The notes under the pieces: generated by a model | Seen by the model: the letters and a program-made list of their open reading frames with translations, nothing else | Databases searched by the model: none | Told to the model about the DNA's origin: nothing | DNA from: Anthopleura xanthogrammica | Taxonomy: Eukaryota; Cnidaria; Anthozoa; Actiniaria; Actiniidae | Length of the DNA: 64,000 nucleotides | Assembly: GCA_964019055.1 (NCBI GenBank) | Contig: OZ025222.1 | Coordinates: 10,209,043-10,273,042, forward strand | Direction: 5' to 3' | Program-made: the position numbers and the translations under genes | Shown here: positions 25,681 to 37,400 of the stretch, in pieces | Layout: each line of letters starts with the position of its first letter | How positions within the stretch are numbered: the stretch's first letter is position 1

Positions 25681-26864
25681 AATATTAATCTAAGAATTGT
25701 CTTCATTGCAAAACCTTTACAAATTGACCACCGATAAAATTAACTTAAATGGGAGATGGGTTTGAATTCTTTTTCTAAAGTCATAAAAACCAGCACAGTA
25801 AACAAGGTGTCTGGTACAAAATTGTGGTCGGTTCCGAAAGGTTTTTCTCGCAATATATTATTATAATACCGGCTCATAGATGTTTCCAAAGGCATGCAAT
25901 TTCTATATAAAGATGCCATGTTTCTGATATACAGTATCTAATACAATAATATTATTTAATATTTATTGATCACTACTTGGATCAAGCCTTCATATTGTAC
26001 GGGTTTTTTGTTACCAAGGATGAAATTTGTACATTTTATTCGGATTGTTTTTGTATATTTTTTGGTTCAATAGATCTACACAATAGTTCTTTCTACACGA
26101 CAATGCCTGAGTTTTCGGGGCGAAGTAAATGCAATAATTTTGAATACCAAAAAACAACTTGATAAAAACGAAGGTGAAATGTTCCAAGCAAACACAAGTG
26201 CGAAGTAATTCTTGGAGTGCAAGGTTCCACGTGACTCAAAATCCCTCGAGATATAAATAACAATGAAACAGCCGCCATCTTGGTTGATATAACAAGAGAA
26301 TCTAACGAGCAAGGCTTTGAATAGTCAACCAACATGGCGGCTAGTGACGTAACATGTACCCCAAGAATAATATCGCACTTTCTAGCTGGTGTTGTGTTGA
26401 ACATTTTTCCACGTCATTTAGAAACTGGTGCTGGATTAGCAGAGAGAGGACAAAATTTGTCCCTGATACCTTTGACTTAAGTGCTGATCATTGGTCACGT
26501 GCTCATATTCTTCGCCCTCATTGGCTGTTTTCACCCCCCCCCCCCCCCCTCACCTGATAATCCAGGATCAGTCTCTATTCAAGCTTTCTAACAAAAACGT
26601 CAGTTGCCATGGAAACAGCAACATCTAATGATCCACTTTTCTGGAAGACAATTCGATTAACCTTTGACGTATTTTGAGCCCGCGGTACATTGGTTACCAT
26701 GGTTACTATAAGCGCATTTGTTGGTATAATTGAAAATAAAACTACAATGTCTATTGTAGCTTGTGCTTATTTTTAGTTTGTGATAACTATTTATTATTCA
26801 AGTCATTTCCATCTTCAAACTTCGAAGATTTTTTAAACTATGGATTCTTCAGCTTCAATAGAAC
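25681..26864. other. no gene; motif-rich intergenic segment
   Basis: Contains GCCGCCATCTTGG (about 26272) and CCAACATGGCGGC (about 26329) in inverted orientation, both resembling YY1 sites, and X-box-like palindromes at 26603-26616 and about 26692-26705. A poly-C tract is at 26534-26549. No convincing exon. Confidence 0.4.
26603..26616. promoter_or_regulatory. X-box-like motif (RFX-type)
   Basis: GTTGCCATGGAAAC matches the inverted-repeat X-box (GTNRCC N0-3 RGNAAC) recognised by RFX factors. A second palindrome, GGTTACCATGGTTACT, lies about 90 bp away. The functional role is not shown. Confidence 0.4.
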
Positions 26865-28225
26865 TTTCTTAATATTCATTCATGAAGTGCTTAGCCTCAC
26901 GTTCATGCAGCTCTCACCACATTTAATGTCTTCACATACTTTCATGCACGGGGTTTTTCATGCACGGGGTTTTTGATGCAAAGCGAGCTTTTACACGCTT
27001 TATTTGGAAAAATCAGCCAGCGTCACATTGAAATGTGTCAGATGAACTTGGTTTAAGGTTACTGGAGACCTTCAGGGGTATCTTTCGTTTAAAACTCTCT
27101 CTTCACAACACTTTCAACAAAACCCTATAAAACTATATATCGTTTTAAAGCTCATATGATAAAGATTACGAAAAAAATATTTTTTGAAAGCAATTTATTA
27201 AATTGAAACGATGCCGGGGCCTTAAACACGAAACGGGTACGTTCCGTAGATGTGAATTAATGGACATGGCGTTAGCGCGTATATCTAAAAGAACTTCACT
27301 AGGTGAATTAGCGAAAGATAAACTACAAAAAGGTGTGAGCGTTTTTTGATTTTTTGATTTGTTAAAAAGATATTAAATATTTAAGTTGGAGTGTCGAAAT
27401 ATTTCCATGTCGGTTGACGTTTTACCGCATAAAAGACGAAATAATCAAAATATCAAAAATCGCTCACACCCTTTTGTTTATCTTATCCATACTTATTCAT
27501 ACTTTTTGCCAAATTTTATTGAAATTGAAATTGAAACTATATACCCTATTAACTAATTTAAAGATAGGGAAATGTTGTAAAATCGATCATGTAGATTTTA
27601 AGCTCTAAAGATTTGGGCAAGTTTCACACCTCGTTAAGACATCTGTCAACAGAGAGATACAACCAGCCAGCCAAAAACAAGGAACAACGGGACCAACGGA
27701 GTGTTGACAAACACTTCGAACTACGCGGGAAATCATCTAAAAATCGAACACTTCGTTTCTTTGGTAAACTTTTAATAAGGACACAAAAAGAATGTAGAAT
27801 TCCCAAAGGTATCGAAAGTATAGCGTATTCAAGACGCAAAAGAAATCAGAAAGCGCCAGAGTTTCGAAGCGTGGAAGGAAACGAATTTCATTACGCGGGA
27901 AAATCGACAGTAACTGCCTCAAGTATAATAGGATTAACAAGGATCACGACGCCTTCAGTTTTGATTTATTTCCCCTTCAAATCATGTTTTTTAAAATAAC
28001 TAACAAACTTTCAAAAATTTCGAAACAATTTTTGTTTAAAAAGAAAGATTAATATAACAATTTTTAATTATTAGTGAAATAATTTTTTTTAGAAACACCT
28101 TACCCGCGAAGGTCTCCAGTAACCTTAACGTACAAAAGCCCGTGCATAGAAATATGCCAATACATTAAATATGGTAATAGCTGCATGAACGCAAGATTAA
28201 GGATTTCATGAAGGCCTTTATCCCC
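26865..28225. mobile_element. MITE family B copy, split by a later insertion
   Basis: The left part (CTTAATATTCATTCATGAAG, TTAGCCTCACGTTCATGCAG) and the right part (GCTGCATGAACGCAAGATTA, GGATTTCATGAAGGCC) are inverted ends of the element also found at 35.1-35.35 kb and partly at 36.13-36.4 kb. In those copies the halves are contiguous. Here about 1.07 kb (27057-28124) intervenes. Confidence 0.65.
27057..28124. mobile_element. 1.07-kb non-autonomous DNA transposon, TTAA-flanked
   Basis: Perfect 17-bp terminal inverted repeats (GGTTACTGGAGACCTTC at both ends) lie immediately inside TTAA on each side (27053-27056 and 28125-28128), as expected for TTAA target duplication. A nested inverted pair sits at about 27313-27487 (AAAGGTGTGAGCG / CGCTCACACCCTTT). 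The interior holds a 128-codon frame (27613-27999) with no recognisable domain; I do not call it a gene. TTAA targeting is typical of piggyBac-type elements, but the ends do not start with the usual CCC, so the superfamily is open. Confidence 0.8.
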
Positions 28226-28229
28226 AACT

Positions 28230-29190
28230 AGGACGAGAGGAAATAAGTATTTGAGAAAACTACAGGGGAGGGGGTGTCGAGGAGTTTGTCCCTCTTATCT
28301 AAAGTAAGTGCTGTAATGTGTTTGATATGAACAAGTAAAATGTTTTTACTAAAAAATGTAAAATCATTTTACGTGTTTTGAAGGAAGTGATTGCTCGTCT
28401 CCTGAGCCAGAAGCTCATAACTTTTGAAGTCACCAACCTCTTGTCCTAACTTAATTAATTAATTAATATTTGCACGTGAAGAACAAGATGGCTTTGACAA
28501 TGAAAGCTATAAGGCCCCTGTCGTAGATTAATTGTGTCAATAACGATTCCCCAGGGGGTTCTCGAGACGTGATCTATCCAACGGAGGCAGGTTTTAGCCA
28601 TATGGTTGATAGCACATGACGGGCAGTGTTATATACCAGCTTTTTTTTTATTGTTTATTTTTACTTATCACTTTCTCTACAAAATAGTCGATTGATATAG
28701 AAAGTGCGCCATTCTACTTGTAGCAATATTAGATAAATAAATCCATTACAAACCATATGAAGTATACACAAACAATTCTTGGCTAATAAATACGGTGCTA
28801 CTGTCTTCAAACTATGCAGATGAGGCCGATGAGGATCATGGGAAGATTATTAGCAATAGACAATTTTCGAGATGCGCGAGTACTTTCAAAAATATCGCAG
28901 GCGCAGACATGATCCACGGCATTTCGGGCAAGATCACGCACGCTTTTGCTGCGTCCCACTACACTAAAATGTTAAAATGTTACCCTCTGTTTCTCGAACC
29001 CCCATGAATTCAAACATTTTCCCTCGTCGGTACCCAGGAGGTTCGAGTTAAGGGGACTGCACTTTATACAGCTTTTTTTTCCAGAGTCAAGCTTTGCAGA
29101 ATAGTTTACCACTGTTTTCTTTGGTACAAGCTGATCGAGACAAAATTCGCGACAGGAAAATCAATCAATAGACTTCCGCCAATCAAACAA
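28230..29190. other. no gene seen
   Basis: AT-rich sequence with a TTAATTAATTAATTAA run at 28450-28465. A 70-codon frame (28795-29007) has no recognised motif. Confidence 0.35.
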
Positions 29191-29191
29191 A

Positions 29192-29402
29192 TCGTTAATA
29201 GGGAACTTAAGCAGCTTCAAATCTAGGACGGGGATGTGAATTTAATGATAGAGGAAGATCTGGAAATAGGTGTTACTTCTTGATCTCAAGACGTGAACGA
29301 CGTGCTGAATATTGCATTCTGGCGAGAACAATACCGTCTTTTCTTGTTCAGATACGACGTTCCCGTTCTAGATTTCGAGTTGCTTAAGCTCCCTAATATA
29401 GC
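29192..29402. mobile_element. MITE with ~40-bp inverted ends
   Basis: TTAATAGGGAACTTAAGCAG on the left is mirrored by TTGCTTAAGCTCCCTAATA on the right, and inner arms also pair. The 49-bp tandem array begins exactly at its right edge. Confidence 0.7.
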
Positions 29403-29645
29403 TTCTCACGGTTCTCGTGTACTTTTGATCTCAGTTTATGAGGAATATACCTTCTCACGGTTCTCATGTACTTTTGATCTCAGTTTATGAGGAATATACC
29501 TTCTCACGGTTCTCGTGTACTTTTGATCTCAGTTTATGAGGAATATACCTTCTCACGGTTCTCGTGTACTTTTGATCTCAGTTTATGAGGAATATACCTT
29601 CTCACGGTTCTCGTGTACTTTTGATCTCAGTTTATGAGGAATATC
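29402..29645 (+). repeat. 49-bp tandem repeat, five copies
   Basis: Unit starts CTTCTCACGGTTCTCGTGTA and contains TTTGATCTCAGTTTATGAGG. Copies are nearly identical (one G/A variant), so the array is recent. Confidence 0.95.
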
Positions 29646-29796
29646 ATTCATGCAGCAATGTCTGGAATTGGTTTAGCGATTGAACAGAGCATTTCAAATT
29701 AAGGGGGAGCTAAATCGTTTCATGTTCTAGTTGTTCTTACTAAGACTGACCGTTGGAAAGTCAGGGTTCGACATTCATCTTTACGTACTCTAGAAG

Positions 29797-29993
29797 GTTT
29801 GTTCACACTGGCGATTTTTGCGGCGATATTTGAAAATATAATATATTTTGTGTCATGCTTCTAAAGAGACATTTGTCCAGGTAATCTTGGTGTCCTGAAT
29901 GAAACTTGACAAGTTAATCCTTTACCATATTTGACTATGACCAAAATCGCCGCAAAAAATCGCCGCAAAATATCGCCAGTGTAAATGTGGCTT
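29797..29993. mobile_element. MITE with 'TTCACACTGGCGAT' ends
   Basis: GTTCACACTGGCGATTTTTG with GCGGCGATATTT on the left is mirrored by AAATATCGCCAGTGTAAAT on the right. Non-coding. Confidence 0.7.
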
Positions 29994-30156
29994 AACATCA
30001 TATTTGATTGACAGCCGTGTATTGCCCGATTTCTAAGTCGCGACTGTTGTCTCGATCAGAAAGTGGTAAGTTAGCCGTGCTTAAGAAAGGACACCGCATG
30101 GGAAAGACCCATGATCCTAATACGCCTCCATCACGTTTATATGGGTTACCTTTGCT

Positions 30157-30322
30157 AAAATAATTAACATACGAGGCATGTCACACACACAACACTAAAC
30201 CTCCTTAACACACGAGGCATGTCACACACACAACACTAAACCTCCTTAACACACGAGGCATGTCACACACACAACACCAAACCTCCTTAACACACGAGGC
30301 ATGTCACACACACAACACTATG
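30157..30322 (+). repeat. 41-bp tandem repeat, four copies
   Basis: Unit includes ACGAGGCATGTCACACACAC and AACACTAAACCTCCTTAAC; the period is 41 bp. Confidence 0.95.
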
Positions 30323-30868
30323 ATATCTTAAACTGTTAAAAATTGTGTAGCAACAAAAATGTAACACAAGAACACATCAAATCTATACTTTTACATCAGT
30401 CGACTCTGACCATCGAATTAGTACTGGACTCTGATTGGCTAGTCAGCTCCTTATCTTTTACTATCAGGTGGGCAGTCACATTTAGTCTTCGAATTTTTGA
30501 TCGAAAAGCAAAAAAGTTTGAGACGCTTACAAATATTAAGATAGTAAAATATGAACACTGGATACTCTTATAATCTTACATACTTTGAAAACAACTCGTA
30601 ATTTGTTTTGAGAAATTGTTCTGTAAATCAAATTAACAAGCTAGATTCATGGATGTTTACAAAATATGTTACTTTGTAAATTTACTTTGTAAATTGTGTG
30701 TGAACTTAAAATTATCTTGAATGCGAGAATAACATGGAAACACAAAAGAAATGCCACCAATTTCATCGAGAAAAAGTGTGACTTCATTTGTGTTTCATGT
30801 TAGCCATGCATCCAAGATAATTTTAAGAAGAGTCAATTGTTTTAATTAAAACCTTGCAAATTGTTTTA
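30323..30868. other. no gene seen
   Basis: Short open frame at 30343-30573 without recognised features. An imperfect inverted pair (AATTATCTTGAATGC near 30710 and ATCCAAGATAATTTTAAG near 30812) suggests another foldback remnant. Confidence 0.35.
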
Positions 30869-30985
30869 AGCCCAGTACAAACGTCTATCTTCTCATGAGC
30901 TGAACGCATTTAAAACAATGGATAATAAGGCGGTCTTCCTTGATGTCATTAGGTTAGGCTCATGAGAAGATCGATGTTGAAACTG
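30869..30985. mobile_element. small palindromic element
   Basis: AGCCCAGTACAAACGTCTAT and CTTCTCATGAGC on the left match GCTCATGAGAAGATCGATGT and GAAACTGGGC on the right in reverse complement. Confidence 0.7.
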
Positions 30986-31120
30986 GGCCCGTTACAATCC
31001 ATTTTCAAAGTATGTAACTTTATAAAATTTTCCTGCGTTTATGTTCAAAAATATGGGCTAGTTTCATAGTTATAGGATTAGAAAATATTAACGATTATCA
31101 ACCACTAGATGGTTAAATAG

Positions 31121-31332
31121 TCCCCTTCACAGTTTCCTACATCATCTTGAAAGGTAGCCGTGCCTTTGCATCGAAGCGAGACGAACGGTGAGCTTGCAAT
31201 GATAGAGACATGTAAATAATTGTCCAAGGTCTTAAAAAAGGTCCGCTCTATCATTGCAAGTTCAGCATTCGTCTCGCTTCGATGCAAAGGCACGGCTACC
31301 TTCCAAGATGGTGCAGGGAACTGTGAAGGGGA
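31121..31332. mobile_element. palindromic MITE just 3' of PTDSS2
   Basis: The two arms, about 90 bp each, are nearly perfect inverted copies: TCCCCTTCACAGTT and GCCGTGCCTTTGCATCGAAG on the left, CTTCGATGCAAAGGCACGGC and AACTGTGAAGGGGA on the right. The element begins about 90 bp beyond the PTDSS2 stop codon, so it may lie in the 3' UTR. Confidence 0.85.
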
Positions 31333-31423
31333 TTATTGCAATGGAAGTACACGTGATGCCATACCCTTAAAATACCCTTAACACTCCCAAGCACTACACA
31401 CGTGATACTCTATTACAATGATC

Positions 31424-34400
31424 TTAATCTCGTTTACCGTTTGTTTTAAGCTTTTTAGTTTTAGGACTTGATTGATCGTGAAGACTGCTCGTCCAAAAAT
31501 GCCACACGGTCCAGCCAACGAGAAATATAATGAAGAGAATCCAAAATATAACGATATGGCGTGGGAATGGTAGAGTAACAACATCCCAGCCGAATTTCAG
31601 GCAGATGAGAACCTCTGTGCCTATAATAGCTGCGATAACCCAGGCTTGTTGACCAAATCGTTTACAGGTCCTTCAAGAAAACAACAAAAAATATATCAGT
31701 TTAAATAGATCTTTTAAGCTTGAGCGAAATCAATGTTATCCCATTACAGACCACGTGTCATTCCCTAGAGTATCATGTCTTTGTTTAACGGTTGCGCATG
31801 AGAAGATACATGAATATGGATACAACTCAAACAAAGAATCTTATTCTCTAGACCACGTGTCATTCCCTAGAGTATCATGTCTTTGTTTAACGTTTAATGC
31901 AAGGGGACTATACCAACAGTAAAGTAAAGAATACACAACTTCAACAATACAAATACTTTGAAATTCCACGAACCTTAACATGTGAATATTCTACACAAAA
32001 TCAAGGTTAGCCCTGAGCAAAAGAGAACAGGCCTTTTACATGATAGCGTCATTTTACTACAACTACCAAGATGCTTCGCGAATTTTCTTTCATATACAAA
32101 TTTGTATTTCCTCTAACTGAACAAAAGAAAGTTTGCAAGGGATTCTGGTAGTGTTAGTAAATGACGCCATGATGCAAAAGGCCTATTGAAACTCGAGTAT
32201 TCTTTGTAATTTTATAAATTTATAATTTTTTTACATTTTTCTTTAGGAATGTCAACAGACAAGTACCCTGTTCACACTATAGCTTAAACATGTTTTAAAG
32301 TAGTTTAACTAAACATGTTTAGAAAATTATTTACAAACATTTTTCACTCTTTGATGAAATAATACATATAAACTATCCTTCATATTGTACTGAACAGATT
32401 AGAGATAAAATAATTATATTGAAGCTTTCTAGTCTCTAAACATTTTGTTTAATAAAAACTCAGTTTAACTAAACAGGTTTTGGTGTGAATGGGGTAAAGG
32501 TCTTTCAACCCTAATGATGTTATATTAAGATAAATGAATATACAGTTAATAAGATTCGCTGATAATAAAACAAGCGGGAAATGGAATGGAATTTTTCAAT
32601 TTGATTCAATTCACAAACAGATTCCATCATAAGAAAGAACACATAAAAATGAGTAAGAACTGAACGCACTTTGAGGGACATTTTGTCTGGACTCTACATA
32701 TTTCTCTGTAATTTTGGCAGGGTTTGGATGCCAAAAACATTGATTCTGTAAGGTCGAACATAAATAATAATAAATAATAAATGAGGATTAACAGTGGGAT
32801 CCACCGAGTGTCTCTTCCTTCACTGCATTCCAATTAGAATTAAGAAGTTGATTTTTGAGGAGGGAGGAAAAACATCCTGAAACTTGGTCAGTACCTAACT
32901 TGTCGTTATTTATCTTTCAAGTGGAGTAATTTTTTTCTGGAACCTTAATTAAATTAGTTTTTCAAACTTGTACCTACTCCCCTGCTTGTTTTGTTACCAG
33001 CGAATCGGGCTTACTTACTTGTCATTCATGTACTGGTATGTTTCATTCAAAGCGACCGAACCACAAAACAATAGAATTACCACACGTATCCAGTTCAAGA
33101 TGTTGGGTGGAGGAATCCATAGGATAAACTTCATGTAAAATAATGTTAACTCTGCCATCAGGTACTGTTAAAGGCAATCACAATGATCAACATTGCCATG
33201 GAAAAAACCTTATCACCATAGTAACCATGGTGTTTGTTAGGTAAATATGACAACAACGTTGTCATGGTAGCTACCAAATCATGGCTTATTGCCATAGTAA
33301 TAACCACAACTTAATGGTAGTTGTTGGTACTTTTTTCTATGGTAACTTGTTTCCATGGTAACAATATTTTGATTTCCATGGTAACCATCCATTCACTGTT
33401 GTGGTGTAACTTTACATTGTTAAGTAAAATGTTATGTGAGTTAGCTGATTAACTTTACAGGTTGCCATGACAACCATGTTATGCATGTATACTAAAAAAT
33501 GAGGACAAATGAAATGAGTACACACCACAATGGCGATACCGCAGACAGCTAACCAGCGCTTTAGATTCCTTGTCGCACCCCAGTCATATGCTGTCCATGA
33601 ATATGGAGTGAATTGTTCTGCTACTCTTTTTAACTTCCCTCTGAAAAACATTGGTTGTATGTTATGGCCTCTTGAATGATTGATGATGGTGATGGTGGTG
33701 ATGGTGATGATGATGATGATGATGATGGTGGTGGTGATGATGATGGTGTTGATGATGGTGATGATAACAGTTATGATGTGTTTGGTGGTGTTGATGATGA
33801 TGATGGTGATGATGATGACAGTGATGATGTGTTTGGTGGTGTTGATGATGATGATGGTGCTGATGATGATAGTGCTGCTGATGATGATGGTGAAGTTGTT
33901 GATGATGATGATGATGATGATGATGATGACAGTGATGATAATTATTGTTGATGATGATGGTGATGTTGTTGATATTACTATTATATTAGATGAAGGCAGA
34001 TCCAGGGTGGTTCTATATATTTTCCCACTATTCCCCAAGGAATATCCTGTTGTAAAGATAACTTTGTTCAAACCGCATATCCTAACATAACCAACTCACC
34101 GGTATGTGGGGATATTGTACAACCCTCGCCAATGAAACGGCTGCAAAAAATGACAGTACATGTTTAGTGTGGATTCTTGACGTAAATGAAAGAAATAAAT
34201 GGGAAGAAAATGTGCATGAAAAAGAAATTGGAAAAACGAAAAGCTATTACATGTAAATTGTAATATTTTTACATCAAACATGCAATAGCTGATTGCTTAC
34301 TCTCCCAAGCTGCAGGCTCATGACTAAAGATTTTAATGCCAGATTGCATTAGAGGGAGGAAAACTGGAAAAACCCAGAGAAAAACCCTTGGAGCACAGGA

Positions 34401-37400
34401 GAGAACCAACAAGCAACTCTACTCACAAATGAGCTTGGAAATGGAACCCACGTCACATTGGTGAGAGGCAGCTCACATCACCCATGCTCCACCCATCCAT
34501 CCTCCCTGTGTGTAACGACATTGAGAGACAAGCTACAGTTGCACAATTAGAAAGCAGTTCTACTGACTTTTCGTTAAAGTTTCTCGAAATACGTTTTGAG
34601 ACTTGTCTCGCTGTCAATGCCGTTGCACACAAGTTTCAGCTCAAAGTTGTCAACATATAAAAGGGCCTTGACAACCAATGAATAAGAGAGATGGAGGAAT
34701 GGAAGAAGGTTGAAAATCTTAAGAAGGAAATGTCAGTAGGTAGTAGAGGTTGTTCTTCACCTTGATGGCCAGATAATCACAAGTCTTCATACCAAGGTAT
34801 GTTCCAAAACCATTACATATTAAAGCATCCATTATCCACTACAAATAAAGAATATAAAAGAAACTTATTTCCATGGTTGAGCATTCCCACTCATCTGGAA
34901 ATATAAAATTCACTGACTTTTCCCTGACCGTGGGAACCCTGATTTTATATATAATATTGTCAGTACAGAAATTGAAGACATAATGCTTATAGACATGCAT
35001 TGCCATGGTAATGTTAATGTGCCAACCAATTATAGGTTTGACAAAAAAAAGTTCTTCAAACCATGTATGTTGACCTTATAGACCTTTCTTAATATTTACC
35101 TATGAAGTCCTTAGCCTCACTTTCATGCATGCAGCTCATTGAATATTACAGAGTGACGCGCAAAGGTATAACCACATTTAATGTATCTGCATAATTTCAT
35201 ATGTGCAGGCTTTTTAATGCGAAGCTGGCTGGTTTTATGAGTGCTAAAGCTTGTTTGGCAGCAAAAAGCCCATGCATAGAAGTATGCCATAAATTATGTA
35301 TGAGCTGCATGAACATGAGGCTTAGGGCTTGCATAAATATGAAATATTAAGAAAGTATGGAATATAGAAAATATGGAATATAGTAAAACTATCTGTAGTT
35401 GAACTTACATGGTCCCACCAGCATTCACAGAAGTTAGGCAGTTGATGTTCCAGTGTGTATTCAAGAATCTCAAACAAAATACTTATAACAGTACATAACC
35501 ACCAATCACGAATCATCAGGGCCTACATAAAAACAACAAACACATCAACTAATAATTATTGATGAAAGTGCCCCTAACCCCTGATACAATACTCTCAGCA
35601 TCAATTCTACATGAAGTGAATAGTTGAATGGTGGAATATTTCTTCATTAGAGTGTTGCATCTTCAAGTTATGAAGGTTTATATTTCCAATATGTTAATGA
35701 CAGTGACGTCATTGTAGGCTTTTGAGTGTATTTGTTTTACTTGTAATACTAAACACTGGCCAATATATGAGACGCATGGGTGGCATAGCGGTGAGAGTGC
35801 TTGCCTTTCACCAAGGCGACCTGAGTTTGAGCCCCACTGGGCTCGGTGTCGTATATGTGAGTAGAGAGCTGTTTGTTGGTTCTCTCCTGTGCTTTGAGGG
35901 TTTTACTACACTACACTGTGTACCATAGAGGAAAATATTAAATATTAATCAAGTAAGAGGCTTACCTTAGCCCACCAACCAATCAAATGACAAAACACAA
36001 AAAAGTCACATTTTTCCTGCACAAAACAAACAGTTAAATATCAATCAATAAATGAGACAAGCTTTCTAATAAACAAACTGCAGTTACTCTACACATAAAA
36101 AGTACAGAAAATCACTGATTTTTTGAACTTTTTCTTCATCACAAATGAATGTTACAGAGTGACTTGCAAAAGTATGACTGGCAATAATGTATTTGCATAC
36201 TTTTATGCAAGGGCTCTTGGATGTTAACTGACACATTCCGATGCAAAGCTATCTGGTTTTACCAAATAAGGCATGTTAAAGCTCGTTTGGCAGCAAAAAG
36301 CCTGTGCATAGAAGTATGCGAATACATTAAATGTGGTCATACTTTCACGTATCACACAGTAAAAGTACATGAGTGTATGAATGATAGAATGACCAGTTTA
36401 TTAATGTTGTTAATATAATTCTAATAATAATTGATTACCATGAAGTTATGGAATGGGCCATCAGGGTGACCAGGAGTATAAATTGAACAATCTTCGCAGT
36501 ACAGGGTCTCTGGTAATGGCTCCCCAAGACTTTTGTCAACATACTTTAACAACTGCCTGGCATCATCTAAAGTCTTTAAACAAAATACCAGATAAGAGAC
36601 CAGTCATTATTTACAGGGACGGGGGGGGCGAGGGCTGGTGCAAATGAAGGAGGCCAACATTTTTTATGCTCCACAAAGGACGGGGCTAAGATAAGAGAGA
36701 CAAAGGGCACTTTAGGGGGAGGGGTCACAAACATTTGTGCAAGTGAAAATCAAAATGTATTGGGTATTTTTGAAGCTTACATGCATGCCAAATATCTCCA
36801 TTTCTATGCCTCACAGCAACGTTAAAGTTGGCAGAAATGTAGTCAATGTTGTGTTCTCTTCGAACATGAACATTTCAAAACTGAACTGTAAAATTTGGAA
36901 TTTGATGACATCACATGTTGGTACTCTATTACTCTCTTGTTTGATGGAGAAAGTTTGGTGGAATAGTGAATAATAGCATGAAATGTAGTCTATAGTGTTC
37001 AAACTCATGCAGTATTATTCAACAGTAATTGTTATGATTAATGAAGGAACAATACCTGAAACAAGATGAAGATCAAAGCCAATTCATACAGCACACTTAG
37101 ACACAGCATCAGTCTCCAAAATGCTACACATCAAAACACAAAAATATGTTACTATTAAAAGACCCTTATCACACTAGCGTGACATTATAAGATATTTGAT
37201 TTATCAGAAAAAGGAGTTGACTATCAAATTTGTCACATTGATATTTAGTAAAATATCATAAAGTTTTGCAAAGATTCCTTTATGTTTGCAAAGAAAAGCA
37301 TTGTAATGATAAATGATAAGATGATAAAAGATAAACATCATATTCGTTATCAGCCTCATTATCAGGGCTGGACATATACATTTCTTTGCAAAAATTCCAC

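Noticed and set aside
27613..27999. 128-codon frame inside the TTAA element as a transposase gene
   Set aside because: Too short, no DDE-type motif visible, and no recognised domain.
33412..34090. Ile/Thr-rich and Asp-rich frames near 33.7 kb
   Set aside because: They arise from the GAT microsatellite in a PTDSS2 intron.
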